Source of the DNA: an uncultured Actinomyces sp.
GTDB taxonomy: Bacteria > Actinomycetota > Actinomycetes > Actinomycetales > Actinomycetaceae
DNA length: 13,499 nt
Assembly: GCA_900556405.1 (NCBI GenBank)
Contig: USPB01000028.1
Location: 1-13,499, forward strand
Direction of reading: 5' to 3'
A program made the position numbers and the translations under genes. Below are positions 1 to 7,785 of this stretch, piece by piece (position 1 is the stretch's first letter; every line of letters starts with the position of its first letter). The notes under the pieces were generated by a model, which did no database searches, was not told where the DNA came from, and saw only the letters and a list, made by a program, of their open reading frames with translations.

Positions 1-34
1 CGAGGGGCGCGGGGCCGGGAATGTTCGTCGTCAT
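1..34 (-). CDS. Possible 5' end of an unidentified gene running off the left edge
   Basis: On the minus strand an ATG at 32-34 opens a frame of 11 codons (MTTNIPGPAPL) that stays open to the window edge. No Shine-Dalgarno precedes it, but TACCCT (plus-strand AGGGTA, 42-47) lies exactly 7 bases upstream. That is the TANNNT-N7-ATG arrangement typical of leaderless actinobacterial genes, and the same spacing is seen before the start at 3195. Being downstream of and codirectional with the membrane-protein gene at 196-2451, it would be the next gene on that strand. Only 11 codons are visible, so neither reality nor function can be confirmed. Confidence 0.3.
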   Translation of the reverse strand, partial: MTTNIPGPAPL

Positions 35-41
35 GGTGTCA

Positions 42-47
42 AGGGTA
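42..47 (-). promoter_or_regulatory. Candidate -10 of a leaderless promoter (TACCCT)
   Basis: The minus-strand hexamer TACCCT fits TANNNT and ends 7 bases before the ATG at 32-34. No convincing -35 is visible in the GC-rich sequence upstream. The hexamer is short and could occur by chance. Confidence 0.25.
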
Positions 48-129
48 ACGAGAGCATTGCGCGCGGCGCCGCCTCGTTTCAGCGCCGGGGGCGCATTGTG
101 GCCAATCGCGCGGGATTCGAGGGACGCGC

Positions 130-149
130 GGGCCTCGTGCGAGACGCCC
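130..149 (-). terminator. Weak stem-loop after the membrane-protein operon
   Basis: GGGC-CTCG pairs with CGAG-(AC)-GCCC around a very short loop, with a two-base bulge, about 50 bases past the stop codon at 196-198. There is no U-run on the minus strand. It is the best hairpin I see between this stop and the possible next gene, but it is weaker than the perfect stems elsewhere in the window. Confidence 0.2.
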
Positions 150-195
150 CGGGAACAAGCACGCCCCCGAACGCCCCCGAGCAAGCGTCACCGTC

Positions 196-2451
196 TCAGT
201 TGCCGCTCCCGGGGACACCGGTCGCGAAGGCCTCGCGTCCGCCGCCCGGCGTGATGTCGCCGCACGCGGTGATCTTCCACAGCTTCGCGGTGCCGCCCGC
301 GTCGACGAGCTCGAACCCGCTGGACGTGTCGACGCCGTAGAGACCCGGGTTACGGGTGGAGCGCATGAAGTTGTAGTAGGCGCCGTCTTCTTCCTCGTAG
401 AAGTGCGTGATGCCGAGCTTGCGCACGACCTCGCAGACCTCGGGGTCGGTTGCGATGTCGTGGAAGCGCTGGGTGAGGACTTTCTGCGAGGCGCCGTCCG
501 CGTTGACTGTGCTCAGCTGCGGGAAGACGGCCTTGCGTCCGCCGAGTATCTCGGAGTAGGCGGCGCCCGCGATTGGGTCGCCGAGGATGAGCGCGTTGGG
601 CGCGGTCGTGTATTTCATGCGGCGCGCCATGGCGAGTTCGCCGGTGGTGGCCATGCCGGGCTTGCCCAGGTGCGCGGGGTCGTACACGTAGGCGACCGCG
701 GTGTTTCGTGCGTCGATTGCGCCGAAGCCGGACAGGACGAGGATGAGGAGTCCGACGCCCACCTGGATCGGCCAGCGCGGCGCCTCGATGTCGTCGTCGA
801 CGCCGCGTTCGGCGAGGATGCGCTGCAGGGACCTGGTCCATGCGGCGTGCAGAGCGTGGATGATCGCGGCGGCGCCGACGGCCATGAGGACCGTCAGCGC
901 GATGTCTTCGACGCCCATGATGCGCCGGGCGTCCTTGTACCAGGGGGCCAGCAGGTACGTGCGCAGCGCCGAGTCGGGCGCGTAGGCGAGGCCGGTCAGG
1001 CCCGCGAGGATCAGGTAGGAGACGATCGGCCAGCACGGCAGGGGCAGCGCTTCTTCCTCGTCGGACGAGGCCGGGGCCCCCTCGTCCGCGCCCGTCTCCT
1101 GCGTGAGTCCGGCCTGTTCGGCGGCGCGCTCGAGGGGGTCGGGGCGGCGCCAGAGCGTGTGCAGGCGGGCGGTCGCGGCGATGCCGGCGATGAGGAGGAG
1201 CAGCTGGATGAGGGTCCAGTAGGTGGTGCTGGGCGTGCTCGTGAAGGGCGGGTAGGGCAGGAACGCGTGGGCGAAGGCCTCGCCCCAGCCGTTTCCGTTG
1301 CGCGGGTACTTGCCCATCGCCTGGATCTTCGACGACGACAGCGCGAGGAGCGGGGCCGCGACGACGCCGAGCGCGAGGGCACCCCACGCGAGGGCGGCGA
1401 GCTGGCCTCGGCCATCGCGCTCGTAGGCCCGGCGGGCGAAGGAGAGAATCGACGCCAGGAGCGGGGCGATGAGGAGGGCGAGGAGGGAGAAGGCGGCGCT
1501 CGGGTGCGCGCCGACGAGGCCGAGGGCGCCGATCAGCAGGAAGACAGCCTGGGGGATGCGGCGCATGAACGCGCGCACTCCGTCTCCGGCGCGCAGATCC
1601 GTGGTGAAGCGTCGGCCGACGACGATCGCGGCCGCGGCGAGCCCGGGAACCAGCGCGGTGCCGGTCGAGTTGGGCCACTGGTTGTACATGGTGAGCGCGT
1701 CGGCCGGCATGTTGAGCAGCATGCCGCCGATGACCGGCGCGGCGAGGAGAGCGCTGCGCGAGGCGGTGAGCACCGAGACGAGCGCTGCCAGGCCGATCAC
1801 CCACACGGCCATGAGTGCCAGCGAGGAGACGTTGGCGGTCTGGACAACCGAGTCGTAGCGCGCAAAAAGCGCGACGAACGCGTGCCAGCCCGTGGGGTAG
1901 TAGACGCTCCTGCCGCCGTAGAGCTCATGGAGGCCACCGAAGGGGCTCGCATCCTTTCCGTACAGGATCGCGTGCACGCCGTTCTGGTGGAACGTCGGGT
2001 CCCACTGCTGGACGGGGTTGGCCGGGTCCGCGCCCACAAGAAGCGGCCACGCGGCCACGAGGAAGCCGACGAGGATCGCTCCCCACGTGGAGGCGCGGAC
2101 CGCAGCCTGCGCGCCGCCGATGGGAACGCGTACGCCGATGGCCTCGCGCAGGGGAACTCCCCGCAGCGAGAAACCGCCGTTACTGCGGTGGAAGAAGCTC
2201 AGCGCCCACGCGGCGGCGCCACCGATGGCGCTCAGGCCGAGGACTGGCAGGGCGGTGGAGGGTTCCCACTCAATGTCGAGGGCCGGGTAGGCCACTGACA
2301 GGGCCGTGACGAGGCCGAAGGTGAACGCGGGTGCCGCACCGATCGCGACGAGCGACGAGCGCCCCCCGGCCCGCAGCCACATGAAGCCCGGCAGCACCAG
2401 GGCGACCATCATGGCCAGTAGGGTCGGAAGCAGCATCCACCAGGCCAGCAC
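196..2451 (-). CDS. DUF6541-like polytopic membrane protein, possible GT-C-type glycosyltransferase
   Basis: This is a 751-residue integral membrane protein with roughly a dozen hydrophobic segments, beginning with a Leu-rich helix at about 5-27. The size, the N-terminal style and a large extracytoplasmic first loop match the actinobacterial DUF6541 family as I recall it. That loop (about 140-190) holds WDPTFH (D151, H155), H160 and YYPTGWH (184-190). A conserved Asp/His-rich first loop is also typical of GT-C glycosyltransferases, which use polyprenyl-phosphate sugars, but this assignment is inference. A soluble C-terminal portion of about 150 residues ends the protein. The start is GTG at 2449-2451, supported by AGGAGGAG (2458-2465) six bases upstream and lying within the end of the DedA gene. 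The stop of DedA is 3 bases before this start, so the two are almost certainly cotranscribed and translationally coupled. Confidence 0.8.
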   Translation of the reverse strand: MLAWWMLLPTLLAMMVALVLPGFMWLRAGGRSSLVAIGAAPAFTFGLVTALSVAYPALDIEWEPSTALPVLGLSAIGGAAAWALSFFHRSNGGFSLRGVPLREAIGVRVPIGGAQAAVRASTWGAILVGFLVAAWPLLVGADPANPVQQWDPTFHQNGVHAILYGKDASPFGGLHELYGGRSVYYPTGWHAFVALFARYDSVVQTANVSSLALMAVWVIGLAALVSVLTASRSALLAAPVIGGMLLNMPADALTMYNQWPNSTGTALVPGLAAAAIVVGRRFTTDLRAGDGVRAFMRRIPQAVFLLIGALGLVGAHPSAAFSLLALLIAPLLASILSFARRAYERDGRGQLAALAWGALALGVVAAPLLALSSSKIQAMGKYPRNGNGWGEAFAHAFLPYPPFTSTPSTTYWTLIQLLLLIAGIAATARLHTLWRRPDPLERAAEQAGLTQETGADEGAPASSDEEEALPLPCWPIVSYLILAGLTGLAYAPDSALRTYLLAPWYKDARRIMGVEDIALTVLMAVGAAAIIHALHAAWTRSLQRILAERGVDDDIEAPRWPIQVGVGLLILVLSGFGAIDARNTAVAYVYDPAHLGKPGMATTGELAMARRMKYTTAPNALILGDPIAGAAYSEILGGRKAVFPQLSTVNADGASQKVLTQRFHDIATDPEVCEVVRKLGITHFYEEEDGAYYNFMRSTRNPGLYGVDTSSGFELVDAGGTAKLWKITACGDITPGGGREAFATGVPGSGN

Positions 2452-2454
2452 GGC

Positions 2455-3120
2455 TTACTCCTCCTCGGATGCGGCGCGGCGCTTACCGATCATCTCAATG
2501 ATGACGGGCAGGACCGACGCGAGGATGATGACGCCGAGGATGAGCGTCAGGTTGTCGTGCACGAAGGGAACGTTGCCCAGGAGCGCACCCACGAGGATGA
2601 AGCCCGCGCCCCAGATGACAGAACCGAGCGTGTTGAAGACCAGGAACTTCGCGTAGGGGTAGCGGGCCATGCCCGCGGCGATCGGGATGAACGTGCGCAC
2701 GAAGGGAATAAAACGGCCGATGACCAGCGAGCGCCCTCCGTAGTTCGTGAAGTAGTGCTCCGCCTTCTCCAGGTGCTCCGTCTTGAGGATGCGGGCGTCC
2801 GGCTTGAAGAAGCGGCGCCCCCACTTCGCGCCCAGGAAATAGCCGATTTGCGCGCCGATGAAGGCTGCGACGACGACGAGGAGGATCAGGGTCGGCAGGT
2901 GCAGGCCGAGGCGGTCGTGGAGCAGGCCCGCGGTGAACAACAGGGACTCACCGGGCAGGACCGGGAACAGGACACCGGACTCGATGAGGACGATGAGCAT
3001 CGTTCCCCACAGCACCCACGGCCCCATGGCGACGAGCAGGGTCTCGGGATTTTTAAACCACTCGATAACGGTGTGCAGCATCGACGGATCTGATGCGGTC
3101 ACGAGTGTCGACCAGGTCAC
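2455..3120 (-). CDS. DedA/SNARE-associated family membrane protein
   Basis: This 221-residue protein has the length and motifs of the DedA family. E48 begins ESGVLFPVLPGE (PGE at 56-58) in the first re-entrant region. Residues 135-145 read GRFIPFVRTFI, followed by AAG at 148-150, with a conserved N163 and W170 further on. The Arg residues at 136 and 142 are the functionally important ones in the family. DedA proteins act in the cytoplasmic membrane; characterised members recycle undecaprenyl phosphate or affect membrane lipid and proton homeostasis. Which lipid this one handles is unknown. The start is GTG at 3118-3120, with AGGG (3128-3131) seven bases upstream; the next in-frame ATG (codon 14) lacks a ribosome site. 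The C-terminus is a short charged tail (KRRAASEEE). It is the first gene of a two-gene operon with the DUF6541-like protein and diverges from the gene at 3195. Confidence 0.9.
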   Translation of the reverse strand: MTWSTLVTASDPSMLHTVIEWFKNPETLLVAMGPWVLWGTMLIVLIESGVLFPVLPGESLLFTAGLLHDRLGLHLPTLILLVVVAAFIGAQIGYFLGAKWGRRFFKPDARILKTEHLEKAEHYFTNYGGRSLVIGRFIPFVRTFIPIAAGMARYPYAKFLVFNTLGSVIWGAGFILVGALLGNVPFVHDNLTLILGVIILASVLPVIIEMIGKRRAASEEE

Positions 3121-3177
3121 GATAGGGCCCTTTTCTGCCGGGAATGTATCACCCTAACCCTACCTTTGTTGACCGCG

Positions 3178-3183
3178 ATTATA
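3178..3183 (-). promoter_or_regulatory. -10 box (TATAAT) for the dedA-like operon
   Basis: The minus strand reads TATAAT exactly, placing a transcription start near 3171 and a leader of about 50 bases before the GTG at 3120. The -35 is weak: TTGCGC lies at 3203-3208, 19 bases away. The box overlaps the candidate -10 of the divergent plus-strand gene, so the two promoters probably compete for polymerase. Confidence 0.5.
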
Positions 3184-3187
3184 GGAT
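3182..3187 (+). promoter_or_regulatory. Candidate leaderless promoter -10 (TAGGAT)
   Basis: TAGGAT fits TANNNT and ends 7 bases before the ATG at 3195, which would put the first transcribed base at or next to the start codon. No good -35 is seen at standard spacing; TTGACC at 3169-3174 is too close. Only a weak purine run (GGATAGG) precedes the ATG, which fits a leaderless mRNA. Confidence 0.35.
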
Positions 3188-3194
3188 AGGCAAC

Positions 3195-6100
3195 ATGAGG
3201 AAGCGCAAGGATTCACACGACGGCTCGCCGGTCGCTGACACAAACCTCCTCTTCGTCCCATCATCATCTGACGATTCCGCAGAGAACGGGGTCGACGCCC
3301 TCATGGGAATGATCGACGAGGCAGGGGCTCAGCCCGCGCCACCGCCACCCCCCGAGGTGCCCGCATCGGAGGCACGCACGGAGGTCATGGCGCCCGTCGT
3401 CGTGCCAGACGCGACCACCGCCCCGGTCACCATGCCCCCCAGCATTCCTCCCACCCACGCGGATTCCGACCAGGGCACCCCGGCCTCGTCGATGATCGCC
3501 GACAGCGGCGTCATGGCGCCTCCCCCGCCCGCCACCACCGATTCCGATAGCGCCGCCGACGCGCACGAGCCCGCCCCGGCCTCGTCCACGCCCGTAGCCA
3601 CAGACACCACCGAGGATGTGCACGGCGCCGAGGAAGACGCAACCACCCCCGCGAGCGCGTCCGAGGAGGCGGAGAAGACCCCCTCCCCAGCTACCGGCGA
3701 GATCGCCGCAATCCTGCCAGTGCGCCGCATGCGCCTGCCCCGCCCCGTCTACATCGCCGACCGCATCACGAGCGTGCGACGCCGCCGCGAGGACGCCATC
3801 GACGTCGTCATCTCCCTCATCGCGATTTTCTTCATCTGGACGATCGGCGCGCTCGCCAGTGCGACCACGCGCGGCGTCACCATGGACGTCCTCAGCTTCC
3901 AGCTGGTCCGCAAGATCCTCATCCTGCCGGTGAGCATCACCGAGGGCCTCATCATTTTGACCACGCCGATCCTCGTGATCGTCTCGCTCGCGCTGCGCAG
4001 ACGCCTCCAGGCCATCATCCAGGTCCTGGTCACGAGCCTCGTGGCGGCAGTCGGCGGCTGGATCATCATCCTGCTGACGGGACTGCTGCCCTCCGACCTG
4101 ACGGCGCCGCTGAGCGTCGACCGCGCGCTTGCCACGCAGGGTTCACAGACCGGCATCGCGATCGCCATCAACCTGGTCATCGTTACCCTGTGCGCGCTGT
4201 TCACCTCCGCCGGCGAGGCACAGTCGATGAAGGCCATCAAGTGGGGATGGACGGGCCTGTGGATCATTCTCATCCTCGGCGTGCTGCGCTCGTCCATGAC
4301 CCTGCCCGTCGCCTTCATCTCCGTCTTCCTGGGCCGCGCTTTCGGCTCGGGTTCGCGGTGGATCATGGGCTATGACGACCAGCGGGCAAAGGGAGCCAAA
4401 CTCGTCGAGGCACTCCTCAACATCGGGATTACGCCCTCGCGGATCGTACGCACCGACCTCGACACGACCGAGGAGCCCCTGGCTACGTGGGCCGTCGCTG
4501 AGAACTCGCGCGGCCGCCTCACCCAGATGCCCGCCGACCTCGGCGACATGGGCGTCACGGTGACGCGCCGCCCGATCCAAGACCATCACCGCCACTACCA
4601 GGCATGGAGCGACACGGGCCTCGCCTACGAGATCATCGCCATGGACCCCGGCCAGGAACTGACCGGCACGCTCCTCGAGATGTGGAACAACCTGCGCCTG
4701 CGCGGCATCAGCCGCTGGGTGTCGCCCTCGCTCAAGGCTCAGGCCGAGCGCTCCTCCTTCACGACGCTGCAGGCGCTGCGCGCAGGCGTGTTCACACAGG
4801 AACCGATCGGCATCGCCTCAGCCTCCGACTCGATCATCCTGGTCATGTCCGCTCTGCCCCCCACGACTCCGCTCACGGAGCTCGGCGAGAACGCGTCGGA
4901 TGAGATCCTGGAGCGCGCATGGGAGCAGCTGCACTTCGCGCACTCGCGCGGCATCTCGCACCGTGCTCTCACCCCCGAGGCCGTGGTCGTCGACTCTTCC
5001 TCGGACGTGTGGTTGCTCGACTGGGATTCCGGCGAGGTCGCGACCACCGAACTGAACCAGTCCATCGACATCGCGCAGATGCTGGTCCTCACCGCACTTG
5101 CCGTGGGACCTGAGCGCGCGCTCGAGGCCGGTCGACGCTGCGTCGGTGAGGATACGCTGATCGCGTGCGCCCCCGTCATCCAGAAGCCCGTGCTGCCCGC
5201 CGAGATCAATCAGCGCCTACGCCGTTCCGACCTGCTGGGCGAACTGCGCGCCGCCCTCGTGGGAGACTCCGAGGCCGAGACCGCGCACACCGCTGACCTG
5301 CAGCGATTCCGCCCACGCACGATCTTCACGATCGCGGTGGCGTTCATCGCCGTCTTCATCGTCGTCAGCTCGCTGAACTTCAGCGACATCGTGACCACGG
5401 TCAAGAGCGCGAACCTGTGGTGGATGCTCGCTTCCGCCTTGCTCGCCTGCCTCATCTGGGTCGGTTCCGCGGTCCCGCTTGTTGCTCTGTCGCCCGAGAA
5501 GCTGAGCCTGCGCGAGACGCTCGTCGCCCAGGTCGCGGCCTCGATCATCACGATTGTGGCGCCCGCCGGCGTGGGCCCCGCTGCCCTCAACCTGCGCTAC
5601 CTGCGCAAGCGCCGCGTTCCCACCGCCATGGCGGTGACGACGGTGACGCTCATGCAGATCTCTCAGGCTCTCGTCACGATCATCCTCCTGCTACTCGTCA
5701 TGGTGATCGCAGGATCGTCGCTGTCCGTGTCGGTCCCCTACGGCACGATCCTTGGTGTCGTCGCGCTCGTCATGGTCGCGGTCGGCGTCATCGTCGCCGT
5801 ACCGAAGGTGCGCCGCTGGATCTGGTCGAAGATTCAGCCGACCTGGCAGCAGGTCTATCCGCGCCTCCTGTGGATCATCGGTCAGCCTCGTCGCCTCGCC
5901 GCGGTCCTGGGCGGCAACCTGCTGATGAACATCGGCTACGTGGGCTCGTTCTGGACGGCGCTACTCGCCATGGGCGGTTCGCTGAACTTCTCCACGGTGT
6001 CGCTCACCTACCTGACGGCGAACGCGGCCGGCTCCTTCATCCCATCGCCGGGCGGTATCGGTACCGTCGAAACGGCGCTGACCTCGGGCCTGACAGTCGC

Positions 6101-6221
6101 GGGCATCTCTTCGTCGGTCGCCATCGCGACGGCCCTGCTCTACCGTCTCGTCACCTTCTACGGCCGCATCCCGTTTGGCTGGCTGGCCATGAAGTACATG
6201 GAGAAGAGAGACCTGATCTAG
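3195..6221 (+). CDS. Multidomain membrane protein: disordered N-terminus, membrane block, pseudokinase-like domain, LPG-synthase-TM flippase-like domain
   Basis: This 1008-residue protein has four parts. Residues 20-185 are Ala/Pro/Thr/Asp-rich and probably disordered. Residues 200-380 hold about five hydrophobic helices. Residues 395-650 resemble a protein-kinase or APH fold: HRALTPEAVVVD starts at H589, where HRD would be expected but A591 replaces the catalytic Asp, and DWDSG at 609-613 sits where DFG would be. Residues 705-1000 form a helix-rich domain matching the LPG_synthase_TM (YbhN/MprF flippase-like) family, including GPAALNLRYL and PSPGGIGTVE. No MprF-type lysyl-transferase domain follows. 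I chose the ATG at 3195 over the in-frame ATG at 3144, because the promoter signals fall between them and the later start gives a typical Lys/Arg-rich MRKRKD beginning. The role is probably translocation of lipids or lipid-linked molecules, regulated through the kinase-like domain. The domain families are read with confidence; the activity is inferred. Confidence 0.85.
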   Translation: MRKRKDSHDGSPVADTNLLFVPSSSDDSAENGVDALMGMIDEAGAQPAPPPPPEVPASEARTEVMAPVVVPDATTAPVTMPPSIPPTHADSDQGTPASSMIADSGVMAPPPPATTDSDSAADAHEPAPASSTPVATDTTEDVHGAEEDATTPASASEEAEKTPSPATGEIAAILPVRRMRLPRPVYIADRITSVRRRREDAIDVVISLIAIFFIWTIGALASATTRGVTMDVLSFQLVRKILILPVSITEGLIILTTPILVIVSLALRRRLQAIIQVLVTSLVAAVGGWIIILLTGLLPSDLTAPLSVDRALATQGSQTGIAIAINLVIVTLCALFTSAGEAQSMKAIKWGWTGLWIILILGVLRSSMTLPVAFISVFLGRAFGSGSRWIMGYDDQRAKGAKLVEALLNIGITPSRIVRTDLDTTEEPLATWAVAENSRGRLTQMPADLGDMGVTVTRRPIQDHHRHYQAWSDTGLAYEIIAMDPGQELTGTLLEMWNNLRLRGISRWVSPSLKAQAERSSFTTLQALRAGVFTQEPIGIASASDSIILVMSALPPTTPLTELGENASDEILERAWEQLHFAHSRGISHRALTPEAVVVDSSSDVWLLDWDSGEVATTELNQSIDIAQMLVLTALAVGPERALEAGRRCVGEDTLIACAPVIQKPVLPAEINQRLRRSDLLGELRAALVGDSEAETAHTADLQRFRPRTIFTIAVAFIAVFIVVSSLNFSDIVTTVKSANLWWMLASALLACLIWVGSAVPLVALSPEKLSLRETLVAQVAASIITIVAPAGVGPAALNLRYLRKRRVPTAMAVTTVTLMQISQALVTIILLLLVMVIAGSSLSVSVPYGTILGVVALVMVAVGVIVAVPKVRRWIWSKIQPTWQQVYPRLLWIIGQPRRLAAVLGGNLLMNIGYVGSFWTALLAMGGSLNFSTVSLTYLTANAAGSFIPSPGGIGTVETALTSGLTVAGISSSVAIATALLYRLVTFYGRIPFGWLAMKYMEKRDLI

Positions 6222-6258
6222 GGCGCGGACAGGCGAGCGCGGATCAGTAACACTATCC

Positions 6259-6293
6259 ATTTGCTTCAAATTAAGACTTAATTTGAAGCAAAT
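6259..6293. repeat. Perfect 17-bp AT-rich palindrome between convergent genes
   Basis: ATTTGCTTCAAATTAAG (6259-6275), one unpaired A, then its exact reverse complement (6277-6293). It lies between the stops of the plus-strand membrane gene (6221) and the minus-strand fic gene (6384). Sequence 6277-6300 matches 7810-7833, upstream of fic, at about 20 of 24 positions (core CTTAATTTGAAG). It could act as a bidirectional terminator, though there is no U-tract, or as a second binding site for the fic regulator, or as the boundary of a transferred cassette. Confidence 0.8.
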
Positions 6294-6383
6294 AGAAGCA
6301 ATGCCTTCTCGACGAACATATCCACAGTCGCACCCTGACGACTGCCACCGCATTGCGGCAACCCTCGGACCCCTCCCCTCTTG

Positions 6384-7766
6384 TCAGTCACCGTCCCCTT
6401 CAAGGGCACAATCAACCCGACGCTGAAGATCTGACACCGGATACCACTCGAAGCTCCGGCCGCGCCGAACCCGTCTCACATAGCCCTCATCCTCGAGTCC
6501 ACGCAGGTCGGCGTGCGCAGTCTGAGGAGTGACCCTGTATTTGTTGGCATGCGCCGCTGCTGTCACTGTCATCATGGGATCACGCAAGGCTTCTTCGATG
6601 ACGCCGATCTGACGGTTCGTGAGTGTCGTGGCGCGCAGGCGATGCTTCACCTGATCCAGCTCCTTGGATTTCTTTGCCAGATAATCGTGCAGCTCGCGGA
6701 TTCCACGCAGAATTATCCGCGCATGCCAGATCAGGAAGTAGGTAAGGTCGCCCTCATCCTGCTCAACCTCAAGGAATGAGCGAGCGTACTGTGCGGGCGC
6801 TCTATGCAGCAGTCGGGACACCGGAACGAAGTCCATCAGAAAGAAGCCCTCACGCAGCATCACCCACTGCGCAATGACGCGGGCCGTGCGACCGTTACCA
6901 TCAACGAAGTAGTGGTCGTATCCCATCATGAAGTGAACAATGAGCGCCCTGACGAGGGGCGGCACATATTGCGTCGCATACTCACCTTCACCATTCACGA
7001 AGGAACACAGACGCTCCAGGCGCTCGGGCAGCTCCGATGCGGACGGCGGAACATGGAGCGGCTGCTCCTCGCTTTCCGTCCCGTAGATGCGAACCCTGCC
7101 CTCCCCCTCCCGCTGGAGGCGGCCAGCATCGCCCGGATCATCGAGCGTCCCCTCAGTCACGATCCGATGAACCTCACAGATAAACTCTGGAGTGAGCTTA
7201 TCCGTGAGACGCCCCCGCACAAATTCGAGGGCGAGAAAATTGTTTCGGATCATCCGCTCCGACCGCGTCTGCGGGCGCCTCCCCTCCCGGAGCATCTTTT
7301 TCGCATCGCGCCTCGACGTGGAGGCTCCCTCCATCTGGGAGGATGTGATCGCCTCCTCGTACAGGGAGTTGATGAGGTACCTGTCTCGCGCAGCCTCCGT
7401 TGCTACCTCCCCGGGGAGCTCGACCTGACCTCGCGCCTGAGCGGTAATATCCTCATTCAGGCTCAACAGCACATCGGGCAGATTAAAGGTCAAGGGTGTT
7501 GCGTCCTTCATCGTGAAGGGCGTCGGTCTAGCAGTGGTCGCTCGAGCACTGCGAACCGCGCACCACCAGGCCTCGCGGGTGAGCCCCTCGGGCACCGGCT
7601 CGGCCCGGAAGTAATACTCCCACGGCCGATACTCCGGATCATCAAGTCCGCCAGCTAGCGCGCGAATAACAGACGAACGATGATCCTCATCCATATCCCT
7701 GAGGCTATTGAGAACACTGTCATAGAGTTCAGCCAGGCGACAGGGCGGAGGGGTCGGCTTCTTCAT
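6384..7766 (-). CDS. Fic-domain protein (probable AMPylating enzyme) with N-terminal inhibitory motif and C-terminal winged helix
   Basis: This 460-residue Fic family protein carries the motif HYFVDGNGRTAR at 285-296: H285 is the catalytic His, D289 the metal ligand, and GNGR the nucleotide-phosphate loop. The usual Pro after the His is Tyr. Upstream, SSQMEG (S142 to G147) matches the (S/T)xxxE(G/N) inhibitory helix, with E146 predicted to block ATP binding, so this is an N-terminally autoinhibited class II Fic. Residues 380-445 form a winged helix-turn-helix (LTNRQIGVIEE, VTPQTAHADLRGLEDEGYVR) that could bind DNA. Family members transfer AMP to protein hydroxyls; the target is unknown and no separate antitoxin gene is adjacent. 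The ATG at 7764-7766 has CGGAG five bases upstream; the GTG at 7779-7781 would add five residues but lacks a ribosome site. By eye the G+C content is lower than in its neighbours. Confidence 0.93.
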   Translation of the reverse strand: MKKPTPPPCRLAELYDSVLNSLRDMDEDHRSSVIRALAGGLDDPEYRPWEYYFRAEPVPEGLTREAWWCAVRSARATTARPTPFTMKDATPLTFNLPDVLLSLNEDITAQARGQVELPGEVATEAARDRYLINSLYEEAITSSQMEGASTSRRDAKKMLREGRRPQTRSERMIRNNFLALEFVRGRLTDKLTPEFICEVHRIVTEGTLDDPGDAGRLQREGEGRVRIYGTESEEQPLHVPPSASELPERLERLCSFVNGEGEYATQYVPPLVRALIVHFMMGYDHYFVDGNGRTARVIAQWVMLREGFFLMDFVPVSRLLHRAPAQYARSFLEVEQDEGDLTYFLIWHARIILRGIRELHDYLAKKSKELDQVKHRLRATTLTNRQIGVIEEALRDPMMTVTAAAHANKYRVTPQTAHADLRGLEDEGYVRRVRRGRSFEWYPVSDLQRRVDCALEGDGD

Positions 7767-7785
7767 GACTGCTCCGTTCACGCTT

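Noticed and set aside
403..2298. Long plus-strand open frame (631 codons) opposite the DUF6541-like gene
   Set aside because: The translation is Arg/Gly/Glu-rich low-complexity with no domain. It is the antisense shadow expected of a GC-rich coding region, and the minus-strand frame has clear membrane helices, a ribosome site and operon context.
3144..3194. Upstream in-frame ATG at 3144 for the flippase-like gene
   Set aside because: GGGA abuts that ATG with no spacing, the extension overlaps the divergent promoter region, and the candidate -10 lies downstream of it. The ATG at 3195 fits better.
7767..7781. GTG start at 7779-7781 for the fic gene
   Set aside because: No ribosome site precedes it, whereas the ATG at 7764-7766 has CGGAG at good spacing. 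The extra five residues add nothing recognisable.
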